A stretch of 64,000 nt of DNA, taken from positions 1-64,000 of the forward strand of contig NZ_JACJJQ010000005.1 in assembly GCF_016900115.1 (NCBI RefSeq), in the 5' to 3' direction. Origin of the DNA: Limosilactobacillus alvi. GTDB taxonomy: Bacteria; Bacillota; Bacilli; Lactobacillales; Lactobacillaceae. Within the stretch, counting starts at the first letter, position 1. Every line of letters begins with the position of its first letter. Positions 56,002 through 64,000 of the stretch are shown piece after piece. The notes under the pieces were generated by a model. The model was not told the origin of the DNA, did no database searches, and was given only the letters and a program-made list of their open reading frames with translations. The translations under genes and the position numbers were made by a program.

Positions 56002-56040
56002 AGACGTTGGGTAGGAGAATTCTTACCGGACGTCTTTTTT
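56002..56040 (+). terminator. Terminator of gyrA
   Basis: AGACG near 56002 pairs with CGTCT near 56031 around an inner GGTAgGAGAATTCTTACC stem, followed by TTTTTT. It starts about 12 nt after the gyrA stop. Confidence 0.82.
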
Positions 56041-56119
56041 GATATGATAAAATATTGACAATTATAAAATTCATCGTTTTTTGTTTAAGATGAATATAAC
56101 TTACGGAAAGGAGAAGAAA

Positions 56120-57022
56120 ATGGCCCAATTTCCATATCAGATTTTTGCGACCGTAGTTGAAGCGGGAAGCTTTGCTAAGGCAGCCGCAAAGTTAAATGTT
56201 ACGCCAAGTGCAGTTAGTCACGCAGTAAGTCAGTTAGAGCGGGAATTTGGCTTTCCGATCTTTTATCGAGCGCGGGCTGGAGTAACCCTAACGGCAGATG
56301 GGGCCCAATTATTACCTTACATTGAAGAAATTTTAAGCTTGGAAATGAATCTATCCCAACGAGTCGAACAGATTCGGGGAGTTAACGCTGGTCAAATTCG
56401 AATTGGTGCCTTCAGTAGTATTTGCGTTAGTTGGTTACCTAAAATTATTCAGCAATTTAAAGAACAATATCCAGCCATTGAAGTTAAGATCATTCAAGGT
56501 GACTTTAATGAGATCGCTCATCAGACCCAATTAGGCGAACTCGATCTGGGGTTTACCGCCATGCCGGTTTCGGAAAAAGTAACGGTTTACCCATTAATTA
56601 ATGACCCAATCTATTGTGTAACTCCTGCTGATTTTACGCCGGCTAATGGAGCCACAATTACGGAAAAAGATGTAGCTGGGCAAAAGTTTATTTTGCAACA
56701 AATTGACTATGATCGGGATACCAAACTTGTCCTAGATTACTACCGAGTGACCCAAAATTCTTTAACTTTTTCGATCGATGACCAATCAATTTTAGCCATG
56801 GTTGAAGCAAAATTAGGTTTTGGGGTGTTACCTAAGTTAGCTTTACAAAAATTAACAGGGCCGGTTAAGATCCATCGCTTCGAAAAAGAATTTCAACGGC
56901 ACTTAGCACTTGTTGCCAATCGAACCCAAGAAAAAGCACCGGCAACGCAAAAAATGGTAACTTTAATCCATGATTTTTTAGCTAATGAATATGGTAATCA
57001 ATTAATTTGGCAAAAAAAATAA
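56120..57022 (+). CDS. LysR-family transcriptional regulator
   Basis: The 300-residue protein has a LysR-type helix-turn-helix (FAKAAAKLNVTPSAVSHAVS, residues 19-38) and an effector domain with two Rossmann-like halves (RIGAFSSICVSWLPKIIQQF near residue 92). The ATG at 56120 follows GAAAGGAGAAG; the frame opens earlier at 56081 without a ribosome site. It inserts a single regulator between gyrA and rpsF. The target is not evident. Confidence 0.88.
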   Translation: MAQFPYQIFATVVEAGSFAKAAAKLNVTPSAVSHAVSQLEREFGFPIFYRARAGVTLTADGAQLLPYIEEILSLEMNLSQRVEQIRGVNAGQIRIGAFSSICVSWLPKIIQQFKEQYPAIEVKIIQGDFNEIAHQTQLGELDLGFTAMPVSEKVTVYPLINDPIYCVTPADFTPANGATITEKDVAGQKFILQQIDYDRDTKLVLDYYRVTQNSLTFSIDDQSILAMVEAKLGFGVLPKLALQKLTGPVKIHRFEKEFQRHLALVANRTQEKAPATQKMVTLIHDFLANEYGNQLIWQKK

Positions 57023-57230
57023 GATAAAAAATGTAAATTGCCAAAAATTACGTATATATATAATAGGGACCGCAACCCTAGATCACGAAAGTCAATTGTT
57101 TTTGAAACTTGTGATTTTTTGAGATTTATGCTAACATATTTGCTTGTGAGTATACGTAATTCGTCTACTCTCCTTGTTCCTTCTAAATTTGTAGGGGAGG
57201 AACCAGAGTCCATAAGGAGGTGTAACATTC

Positions 57231-57521
57231 ATGGAAACACGCAAATATGAAATTACTTACATCATTCGTCCTGATATCGAAGAATCAGCTAAGGCAGAAT
57301 TAGTTGCTCGCTTCGACAAGATTTTGGCGGACAATGGTGCTACGGTCGTTGATTCAAAGGACTGGGATACGCGGCGTTTTGCTTACCCAATCGCTAAGTA
57401 CACTGAAGGTACTTACCACGTGGTAAACGTTGAAGCTGACTCAGATGAAGCTTTGAATGAATTCAGCCGTTTGGCTAAGTTTAGCGACGACATTCTGCGT
57501 CACATGATTGTTAAGCGCTAG
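57231..57521 (+). CDS. rpsF: Ribosomal protein S6
   Basis: The 96-residue protein reads [20 protein letters not shown] and ends ILRHMIVKR, full length for S6. The [14 protein letters not shown] segment contacts S18. AAGGAGGTG precedes the ATG. It leads rpsF-ssb-rpsR. The 208-nt gap before it includes a GUUCC/GGAAC stem-loop (near 57176-57206) that could be an autoregulatory leader, but the expected S6:S18 motif was not clear. Confidence 0.98.
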   Translation: METRKYEITYIIRPDIEESAKAELVARFDKILADNGATVVDSKDWDTRRFAYPIAKYTEGTYHVVNVEADSDEALNEFSRLAKFSDDILRHMIVKR

Positions 57522-57561
57522 GCTTAACCAATCGTTAAAATTGAGAGGAGTGCGATAACCC

Positions 57562-58221
57562 ATGTTAAATCGTGTAGTATTAACTGGACGACTTACTCGG
57601 GATCCAGAGTTGCGGTACACTGGAAGCGGCACGGCAGTTTGTTCATTTACGGTTGCAGTTGACCGGCAATTTCGGAATCAACAAGGTAACCGAGAAGCGG
57701 ACTTTATTAACTGTGTCATCTGGCGGAAGTCAGCGGAAAACTTCGCTAATTTCACGCACAAGGGGGCAATGGTCGGGATTGACGGCCGGCTTTCAACGCG
57801 AAATTACGAAAATAATCAAGGTCAACGGGTATATGTGACCGAAGTTACCGTTGACAACTTCGCGCTCTTAGAACCACGAAATGCTAGCCAAGGAAATCAA
57901 GGTAACTTTAACCAAAATAATAATGGCGGTTTTGGTAACCAAGGTTTTAACAACCAAAATGCCTTTGGTGGCAACAATGGTTTTGGAGCTCCTCAACAAC
58001 CCGCAAATAATAACGCCTTTGGCGGAAACAACGGCGGGGTTTTTGATCAAAATAATTCGGTTGATCTCGGTTCCTTACCATTTGGCAACGATAATTCTGA
58101 TGCTGATAGTGGTCAAGTGAATATCGACGATCAGAGTGCAATGAGCACGGACCAAAAAAAGCCGTCATCCGATCAAGATGATCAAGGAGATCATCCTTCA
58201 ATCGATGATGTTCCATTCTAA
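57562..58221 (+). CDS. ssb: Single-stranded DNA-binding protein
   Basis: The 219-residue protein has the OB fold ([20 protein letters not shown] and [18 protein letters not shown]) over residues 1-108. A long Asn/Gln/Gly-rich linker (about 110-175, with imperfect repeats such as [15 protein letters not shown]) follows, with an acidic tail ending SIDDVPF, the tip that binds repair and replication partners. GAGAGGAG precedes the ATG. It lies between rpsF and rpsR. Confidence 0.97.
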   Translation: MLNRVVLTGRLTRDPELRYTGSGTAVCSFTVAVDRQFRNQQGNREADFINCVIWRKSAENFANFTHKGAMVGIDGRLSTRNYENNQGQRVYVTEVTVDNFALLEPRNASQGNQGNFNQNNNGGFGNQGFNNQNAFGGNNGFGAPQQPANNNAFGGNNGGVFDQNNSVDLGSLPFGNDNSDADSGQVNIDDQSAMSTDQKKPSSDQDDQGDHPSIDDVPF

Positions 58222-58248
58222 TTAATATTAATAAGGGAGGTAAATTTC

Positions 58249-58485
58249 ATGGCTCAACAACGTCGTGGTGGCCGTCGTCGCCGTAAGGTTGACTTCATCG
58301 CCGCAAACCACATTGAATACATCGACTACAAAGATACTGATTTATTGCGTCGCTTTATCTCTGAACGGGGTAAGATTTTACCACGTCGGGTAACTGGGAC
58401 GAGCGCTAAGAACCAACGTCGGCTTACGATTGCAATCAAGCGGGCTCGGATTATGGGCTTGTTACCATTCGTAGCAGAAGACTAG
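58249..58485 (+). CDS. rpsR: Ribosomal protein S18
   Basis: The 78-residue basic protein has the S18 core [20 protein letters not shown] and ends [30 protein letters not shown] precedes the ATG. It is the last gene of rpsF-ssb-rpsR. Confidence 0.98.
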   Translation: MAQQRRGGRRRRKVDFIAANHIEYIDYKDTDLLRRFISERGKILPRRVTGTSAKNQRRLTIAIKRARIMGLLPFVAED

Positions 58486-58558
58486 TCTGCGTTAATTAAA
58501 TTGGGGAAAAACTTTTCAAAGGCTTGATCATCATAAACAGGCCGGAGTTTTAACCTAA

Positions 58559-58628
58559 GTTTCTGAAGAATGTTCAGAAACACGACAGAGGTTGAAAAGG
58601 AACTTTGGTTTCTTCTCAACCTCTTTTT
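58559..58628 (+). terminator. Double hairpin after rpsR
   Basis: A first perfect stem GTTTCTGAA/TTCAGAAAC lies at about 58559-58581. It is followed by AGAGGTTGA.../...CTCAACCTCT (58587-58624) with a T run. The second stem resembles the GAGGTTG-type ends of the dispersed element. It ends the rpsF-ssb-rpsR transcript. Confidence 0.8.
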
Positions 58629-58695
58629 GCATTTCACGTCGCTTTTATTGATGGTAAGATAGTAGTAATAGTTTTCGGTTAAGGGAGGTGATCGT

Positions 58696-60711
58696 TTGCG
58701 CTGGATAAAAGCAATGCAACTAACAAAAATAATTCGCCATCGTCGGGTCGGCTGGACTTTTGGTGCCTTAATTGTGCTTGTTTTTCTTGGGGTTGCGAGT
58801 GCTTTTACAGTTAATTGGCGGTGGGGGATTGTTGCCCTTATTTTGGCAGGTAGCGCCTTTTTGATTAGTCTAGTTCAATTACGGGACCTCATTGCGGATA
58901 CAGAAAGCTACGTTAATGATTTATCCTATCAAATTCAGCGGGGCCAGCAAGAAGCCCTCTTGGAAATGCCGATAGGGTTGGTCATGCTAGATGAGCAAGG
59001 TATCGTTAAATGGATTAATCCATACATGGCAAAGTATTTCTTGCTTCGGTTAGTGGTTGGTCAACCGTTAGCAGAAGTAGATGCGGCATTGGCTGAACTA
59101 GTTGAAAAAAATAAAGATGCCAAAGCACCAGTTGTTGTTACTTGGCAAGATCAAAAGTTTGAATTTCTGTATCAAACGCGCTATCATACGCTCTACTTGC
59201 TTAATGTAACTCGTTATGAACAAATAAATCAACGGTATCATGATGAACAGTTATTCATTGGAAATATCTATCTAGATAATTATATTGAATTAACCCAGGG
59301 AATGAGTGATCCGGCGGTTTCAAATTTGCATAATTATGTAACTTCAGAACTCAGTAAATGGGCGGCCAAGCACGAATTGTTACTAAAAGTAATCGATGAT
59401 GATAATTATCTTTTGTTAGGGCATCAACGATCATTAGTTGAACTTGAAAAAGAGAAGTTCAAGGTACTTGATACGATTCGGGAAAATACGTCTAAGATGA
59501 ATTCGCCAGTTACCTTAAGCGTGGGGATTGCAGATGGTAATGCAAATCTAATTAAATTAGCAGATACGGCGCAGAGTAACCTCGACCTTGCGCTGGGACG
59601 GGGTGGCGATCAAGTCGTAGTAAGAGCCCAAGATCAACCAGCTCGTTTCTACGGTGGCAAGACTAATCCGATGGAAAAACGGACCCGAGTTCGGGCGCGG
59701 ATGATTTCTCAAGCCCTTCAAGAATTAATGTTAGGGGCTGATCAGGTATTTGTGGTTGGTCACCTTAAGCCAGATATGGATTCAATGGGAGCTTGTTTAG
59801 GAATTCGCCGCATTAGCGAAATGAATGATAAACAATGCTACGTAGTACTTGATCAAGAGAATTTGCATACTGATATTGAACGGTTAATGGCACAAGTTCA
59901 TAATTATCAGAGTATTGCCGAACACATAATTACTCCGGAACGGGCCCAAGAAATGGCAACCGATCAAAGCTTGTTGGTGATGGTTGATCATTCGAAAGTG
60001 TCAATGTCGATGGCCCCCAAGTTATATGACCGTTTGAAGAATCGGACAGTGATTATTGATCACCACCGGCGGGGCGAAGAATTTCCAGAAAATCCGCTTT
60101 TGGTTTATATTGAACCGTACGCTTCCTCAACTTGTGAATTGATTACTGAAATGTTTGAGTATCAACCACGAGAAAGTAAGGCTCTGAATAAACTTGAAGC
60201 GACAGTTATGCTCACGGGGATTCAAATTGATACTAAGTCCTTTACCCACAATGCAGGGACGCGGACCTATGATGCTGCCTCTTATCTCCGATCGGCAGGG
60301 GCCGATGGGACTTTGATTCAGGCCTTCATGAAAGAGAACTTAACGAATTTCATGGAGCGTAATCACTTAATTTCAAATGCTAGCTTCATTGATGATAAAA
60401 TAGCGATGTGTATCGGTGAAGACGATCGCTTTTATGATCCAGTCACAGCAGCCCAGGCAGCCGATATGCTGTTAAGTGTTGAAGGGATTGAAGCTTCCTT
60501 TGTTATTTCCCGGCGGAATAGTGAATTGGTTGGGATTTCAGCTCGCTCAACCGGAAGCTTTAATGTTCAATTAATAATGGAAAAAATGGGTGGTGGTGGC
60601 CACTTGGACAATGCAGCAGTCCAGATTAAGGGTCAAACCACCGAGGCGGTCGCTGATCAATTAAAAGCAATTGTGCAACCACAAAAGACGGTTGACGCAC
60701 AAAAGGAGTGA
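58696..60711 (+). CDS. gdpP: Cyclic-di-AMP phosphodiesterase GdpP
   Basis: This 671-residue membrane protein degrades c-di-AMP. Two N-terminal membrane segments (about 15-60), a PAS-like region (about 85-150, MPIGLVMLDEQGIVKWINPY), a degenerate GGDEF domain (about 170-300) and a DHH/DHHA1 phosphodiesterase occur in the usual order. The DHH part has GHLKPDMDSMGACLGIRR near residue 355, VMVDHSKVS and VIIDHHRRGEEF near residue 455, and GGGGHLDNAAVQ near residue 634. TTG start at 58696 follows GGGAGGTGA. It precedes rplI by 6 nt. Confidence 0.96.
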   Translation: MRWIKAMQLTKIIRHRRVGWTFGALIVLVFLGVASAFTVNWRWGIVALILAGSAFLISLVQLRDLIADTESYVNDLSYQIQRGQQEALLEMPIGLVMLDEQGIVKWINPYMAKYFLLRLVVGQPLAEVDAALAELVEKNKDAKAPVVVTWQDQKFEFLYQTRYHTLYLLNVTRYEQINQRYHDEQLFIGNIYLDNYIELTQGMSDPAVSNLHNYVTSELSKWAAKHELLLKVIDDDNYLLLGHQRSLVELEKEKFKVLDTIRENTSKMNSPVTLSVGIADGNANLIKLADTAQSNLDLALGRGGDQVVVRAQDQPARFYGGKTNPMEKRTRVRARMISQALQELMLGADQVFVVGHLKPDMDSMGACLGIRRISEMNDKQCYVVLDQENLHTDIERLMAQVHNYQSIAEHIITPERAQEMATDQSLLVMVDHSKVSMSMAPKLYDRLKNRTVIIDHHRRGEEFPENPLLVYIEPYASSTCELITEMFEYQPRESKALNKLEATVMLTGIQIDTKSFTHNAGTRTYDAASYLRSAGADGTLIQAFMKENLTNFMERNHLISNASFIDDKIAMCIGEDDRFYDPVTAAQAADMLLSVEGIEASFVISRRNSELVGISARSTGSFNVQLIMEKMGGGGHLDNAAVQIKGQTTEAVADQLKAIVQPQKTVDAQKE

Positions 60712-60717
60712 ACAAGG

Positions 60718-61170
60718 ATGAAGGTAATTTTTGTTGAAGATGTACGTGGACGTGGTAAGCGGGGCGAAGTGAAGAATGTTCCGGATGGGTACGCTCAAAA
60801 CTACTTAATTCCGCGGGGTTTAGCTAAGCAAGCAACGAAGAAGGCTATGAGTGAATTAGCTGGTCAAGAACGTTCAAAAGAAAAGCATGCTGCTGAAGAA
60901 TTAGCAGAAGCAAAACGCATTAAGACGATCTTAGAAGCTGATGATACGGTAGTTGAATTGAAAGGTAAGGCCGGAAGTGATGGCCGGATGTTTGGATCAA
61001 TTTCAACGAAGCAAATCGCAACAGCACTGGAAAGTCAATACAACGTTAAGGTTAATAAGCGAAAGCTTGAACTAGCTGCACCAATTAAGGCGTTGGGCTA
61101 CGTTACGGTAACGGTTAAGCTTCACCATGATGTTGAAGCTAAGATGCGGGTTCACGTTGTTGAAAAGTAA
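60718..61170 (+). CDS. rplI: Ribosomal protein L9
   Basis: The 150-residue protein begins [20 protein letters not shown] and has the N-terminal rRNA-binding domain, a long helix and the C-terminal domain ending KMRVHVVEK. It lies between gdpP and dnaB, the normal order in Firmicutes. Confidence 0.98.
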   Translation: MKVIFVEDVRGRGKRGEVKNVPDGYAQNYLIPRGLAKQATKKAMSELAGQERSKEKHAAEELAEAKRIKTILEADDTVVELKGKAGSDGRMFGSISTKQIATALESQYNVKVNKRKLELAAPIKALGYVTVTVKLHHDVEAKMRVHVVEK

Positions 61171-61193
61171 GGTTTTAAGCGGGGGTCGGATTG

Positions 61194-62609
61194 ATGGATA
61201 ATGCATCAATTACACGGACACCACCGCGTGACCTCGAAGCCGAACGGGCGGTTTTGGGGGCGATCTTTTTAGCAAAGGATGCCATTGTTACTGCGATGGA
61301 ATATGTCCAACCAGAAGATTTTTACACTCGTGCTCACCAGATTATCTTTGCAGCGATGGTTAAATTGAACGACCAAGATGTTCCGATCGATGTCGTTTCA
61401 ATGAAAAATGAACTGGATAAAGAAAAACAAACGGCTAATATCGGGGGGATTGAATATCTCGCTAAATTGGCAGCAGCGCCCCCGACTGCGGCGGACGTTG
61501 GTTCATACGCTAAGTTAGTCAAGGATAAGGCGGTTGCCCGGCGTTTGATTGAAACTGCTGACCGCATTGCTGCCAAGGGGTACGAAGACAGTGAAGACTT
61601 AACAAACCTCTTGGATGATGCTGAACGGTCAATCTTGAACGTGGCGGAAAGCAATAACAATTCCGAAATGCAACGGATGCGGGACCTTTTAGGGGTTTCG
61701 GCTAATCATATTTATGAGTTATCAAAACAAAAGACCGATGTAACTGGGTTAGCCATGGGGTATCCCCAGCTAGACCGGATGACAACGGGACTACATGCGG
61801 ATGAGTTGGTGATTCTTGCTGCCCGGCCAGCCATGGGGAAAACAGCCTTCGCTTTAAATATTGCTCAAAATGTGGCGGTTAAAACGGACACAACGGTAGC
61901 AATTTTTAGTCTGGAAATGGGAGCAGAATCATTAGTTAACCGGATGATTTGTGCTGAAGGTAGTATTAATGCTAACCACTTACGGACTGGAAAATTAAGT
62001 ACCGATGAATGGGATAGCTTTTGGATGGCTTCAAAGACGCTTTCTGATGCGGATATTTATATCGATGATACGCCGGGAATTCGGGTCCCAGAAATTCGGG
62101 CTAAGTGTCGGCGTTTAGCAAAGAAAACGGGTCATTTAGGTTTAATCGTAATTGATTACTTACAATTAATTGAAGGTGGCAATGCCGAAAGTCGGCAACA
62201 AGAAGTTTCCGAAATTTCTCGACAACTAAAGAAGTTAGCTAAGGAATTATCTTGTCCGGTAATTGCCCTGTCACAATTATCTCGGGGAGTTGAACAACGA
62301 CAAGATAAGCGACCTGTCCTTTCAGATATTCGGGAATCCGGATCAATCGAACAGGATGCTGATATTGTTAGTTTCTTGTATCGGGATGATTACTATACCC
62401 GGGAAGAAGGACAGGAACAACAAGCAGGACCGGCGCCACAACCACCAACTAATGCACCAGAAGGTGGCCAAGAAGACGATGTTCCAAGTCTGAGTGAAGT
62501 TGAAGTGATTATTGAAAAAAATCGGTCAGGTCCACGGGGAACGGTCCGGTTACTTTTCAATAAAACGTATAATAAATTTGCCTCAATTGATTATGAACAT
62601 GAGGCTTAG
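61194..62609 (+). CDS. dnaB: Replicative DNA helicase DnaB
   Basis: The 471-residue hexameric helicase has an N-terminal domain (PRDLEAERAVLGAIFLAKDA) and a RecA-like C-terminal domain with Walker A LAARPAMGKTAFALNIAQN near residue 211, LIVIDYLQLIEGG near residue 315 and LSQLSRGVEQRQDKRPVLSD. A Gln/Pro-rich insertion (about 405-425) near the C-terminus is unusually long. ATG 61194 is chosen over the in-frame TTG at 61191; GGGGGT precedes it. It is last in the rplI-dnaB pair. Confidence 0.97.
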   Translation: MDNASITRTPPRDLEAERAVLGAIFLAKDAIVTAMEYVQPEDFYTRAHQIIFAAMVKLNDQDVPIDVVSMKNELDKEKQTANIGGIEYLAKLAAAPPTAADVGSYAKLVKDKAVARRLIETADRIAAKGYEDSEDLTNLLDDAERSILNVAESNNNSEMQRMRDLLGVSANHIYELSKQKTDVTGLAMGYPQLDRMTTGLHADELVILAARPAMGKTAFALNIAQNVAVKTDTTVAIFSLEMGAESLVNRMICAEGSINANHLRTGKLSTDEWDSFWMASKTLSDADIYIDDTPGIRVPEIRAKCRRLAKKTGHLGLIVIDYLQLIEGGNAESRQQEVSEISRQLKKLAKELSCPVIALSQLSRGVEQRQDKRPVLSDIRESGSIEQDADIVSFLYRDDYYTREEGQEQQAGPAPQPPTNAPEGGQEDDVPSLSEVEVIIEKNRSGPRGTVRLLFNKTYNKFASIDYEHEA

Positions 62610-62625
62610 GATAAGGATTGATTGA

Positions 62626-62905
62626 AAGAGGTTGGGAAAAAAGCTCCTTGACGGCCTGGTTGGGATAAGAAGGACGAAGGTTGATTCATCAGAATCGGCC
62701 TTTCGTTCGCACTTATCCGCTAAGGCCGTGATTTGGAGCGAACCAGCCAACTGGTTTGGCGTTTGTGAGCCCATGCAAGGCTGAATCGGTTGGTGCGACC
62801 GTCAGGGAAGTAACTGCCATTCAGTTACTGCTTTGACCTTAGTTACTGAGTAACATTCGGAGATAAAAAAAGGGTGGGAAGAAGCACAAGTTTCTTCCCA
62901 CCCTC
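62626..62905. repeat. Full-length copy of the dispersed intergenic element
   Basis: In the reverse orientation to the 12.2 kb copy, this 280-nt element starts with AGGTTGGGAAAAAAGCTCCT and has a long stem (GGATAAG/CTTATCC around 62662-62709), AACCAGCCAACTGGTT, AGTAACTG-CCATT-CAGTTACT and GTTAC-TGA-GTAAC hairpins. It ends with the terminator AGGGTGGGAAGAA.../...TTCTTCCCACCCT (about 62870-62905). It fills most of the 396-nt gap between dnaB and the MFS gene; the remaining part carries the MFS ribosome site. Confidence 0.9.
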
Positions 62906-63005
62906 CTTTCCTGTGTTTCAGTTAGTTAGTATTATAGGGAGTGGGAAATTTAAAGATCCCGCTCCCTTCCTTTTGCAAAAAATATTTAGGGAGGAGGCAT
63001 CGATA

Positions 63006-64000
63006 GTGAAGAAAAGAGAATTAAAGCTACAATGGTTATTATTAGGGGCTTTTTTAACTAGCTTTGGCAATAGTTTCGTTTGGCCTTTAACAACGGTTTA
63101 CATCCATGATCAACTCCATCAATCCCTGACGGTTTCTGGATTAGTATTAATGTTTTTCTCGGGCGCAAATGTCTTAGGAAGTGTTTTAGCAGGGAGCTTT
63201 TTTGATCGGTTTCGGCCGCAAAGATTGATGGCAGGTGGTTTGGTAGCGGCAATCATTACAATGGTCGCAATGACCTTTCAGAATGGTTGGCCAGCCTACC
63301 CCTTTCTATTAACCTTAGTGGGGTTTTTTAATGGTTGGTTATTGACTTTGTTAAACTCATTTGGGACCCGGTTGCGAGGCCACGATGGGCGGTTTATTTT
63401 CAATATGTTGTACTTCTTTAATAATTTGGGGATGGTATTTGGGACAACGATTGTAGGACCAATTTATGAATTTGCTCATCATCACGTGGGACCATTATTT
63501 GTAATTACGGCGGTCTTATATGCCTTATTCTTGGGTGTGGTTTTACGATACTATCAACTACCAAAAGTTAATACTGAAAAAATTAGTCATCATCAAGCTC
63601 CAAGTCAACTACCAAAGGCTAATGTAGAAGTCATCTGGACCTTGTGCTTAGCTTTAATGATTACTTGGCTTGTTTATGTTCAATGGTCTAGTAATATGTC
63701 GGTTTATATTACCGGAAAAGGGGTTTCAATGTCCTTATACAGTCTCTTATGGACGTTGAATGGTTTATTGGTGATCTCCTTTCAGTTGGTGATTAACTGG
63801 CTGAATCGTTGGATCAAAAATGACTATCACTATGTTTACTTTGGGTTGACGACGATTGCCCTTTCATTTGGGATCCTCCTAATTGCGGATAATTACTGGT
63901 GGTTTGTTTTGGGAATGATTATTCTAACACTTGGTGAAACAACGGCCTTTCCAATGATTCCAGCAATTGTAAACCAATTGACGCCCTTAAATGAGAAGGG
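63006..64000 (+). CDS. MFS transporter, incomplete at window end
   Basis: The frame opens at GTG 63006, with GGGAGGAGG upstream, and remains open to the last base. The first 331 residues are visible, with about 10 hydrophobic segments. FDRFRPQRLMAGG near residue 60 is the loop 2-3 motif of the major facilitator superfamily. It resembles drug or multidrug-type MFS exporters such as YttB of lactobacilli. The last residues and the stop are outside the window. Substrate unknown. Confidence 0.85.
   Translation, partial: MKKRELKLQWLLLGAFLTSFGNSFVWPLTTVYIHDQLHQSLTVSGLVLMFFSGANVLGSVLAGSFFDRFRPQRLMAGGLVAAIITMVAMTFQNGWPAYPFLLTLVGFFNGWLLTLLNSFGTRLRGHDGRFIFNMLYFFNNLGMVFGTTIVGPIYEFAHHHVGPLFVITAVLYALFLGVVLRYYQLPKVNTEKISHHQAPSQLPKANVEVIWTLCLALMITWLVYVQWSSNMSVYITGKGVSMSLYSLLWTLNGLLVISFQLVINWLNRWIKNDYHYVYFGLTTIALSFGILLIADNYWWFVLGMIILTLGETTAFPMIPAIVNQLTPLNEK

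Noticed and set aside
57411-57430. Palindrome TACCACGTGGTA as a second parS
   Set aside because: It lies inside rpsF and lacks the TGTTTC/GAAACA arms of parS.

Overview
The window is a 64 kb chromosomal segment spanning the replication origin of a low-to-moderate GC lactic acid bacterium. The evidence is the rpmH-rnpA-yidC-jag-mnmE-mnmG cluster on one side of dnaA, dnaN-yaaA-recF-gyrB-gyrA-rpsF-ssb-rpsR-gdpP-rplI-dnaB on the other, a KxYKxGKxW-type signal peptide, a PepO endopeptidase and frequent CGG arginine codons. The content looks most like Lactobacillaceae, probably Limosilactobacillus or a close relative. The species is an inference from memory, not a database result.

Layout. 1-1 kb: an ISL3-type transposase cut by the window edge. 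1.2-5 kb: a galactose (Leloir) cluster galK-galT-galR read leftward, with a cre site, a promoter and an operator palindrome. 5.1-7.7 kb: rightward SGNH hydrolase, tyrosine phosphatase, PEBP-family protein and a small unknown protein. 8-10.3 kb: a polar amino-acid ABC transporter. 10.4-20.2 kb: GreA-family factor, PnuC-like transporter, macro-domain protein, PepO, purine permease, flavodoxin-fold oxidoreductase, NAD(P)HX epimerase, EF-P and small unknowns. 20.3-24.7 kb: LacI regulator, secreted glucosaminidase with five LysM repeats, ArsR and ArgR regulators. 24.8-29.2 kb: a MacB-like ABC protein and an hrtR-hrtB-hrtA-like (heme efflux) operon with its operators. 29.3-32.3 kb: zinc alcohol dehydrogenase and MntH. 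32.3-36.5 kb: an IS110 remnant, two small or unknown proteins, and a T-box-controlled threonyl-tRNA synthetase of unusual architecture. 36.6-46.7 kb: lepB, murE, asnB, mnmG, mnmE, jag, yidC, rnpA, rpmH. 46.7-48.75 kb: a bipartite oriC flanking dnaA. 48.75-62.6 kb: the rightward replication and ribosomal-protein cluster. 63-64 kb: start of an MFS transporter.

Genes right of dnaA are all on the plus strand, and most genes left of it are on the minus strand, so transcription is largely co-directional with replication away from oriC.

The most distinctive non-genic feature is a dispersed family of intergenic elements. Each combines a strong hairpin (core GGAAGAAAC-4 nt-GTTTCTTCC) with a conserved, multiply folded module of up to about 240 nt. 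At least ten full, partial or diverged copies occur here. Other notable features are a near-consensus parS site at 12.2 kb, a ThrRS that seems to lack the TGS domain and the editing-site residues, and paired palindromes matching an HrtR-type operator. No rRNA, tRNA or CRISPR array was seen, and I found no clear new multi-gene system.
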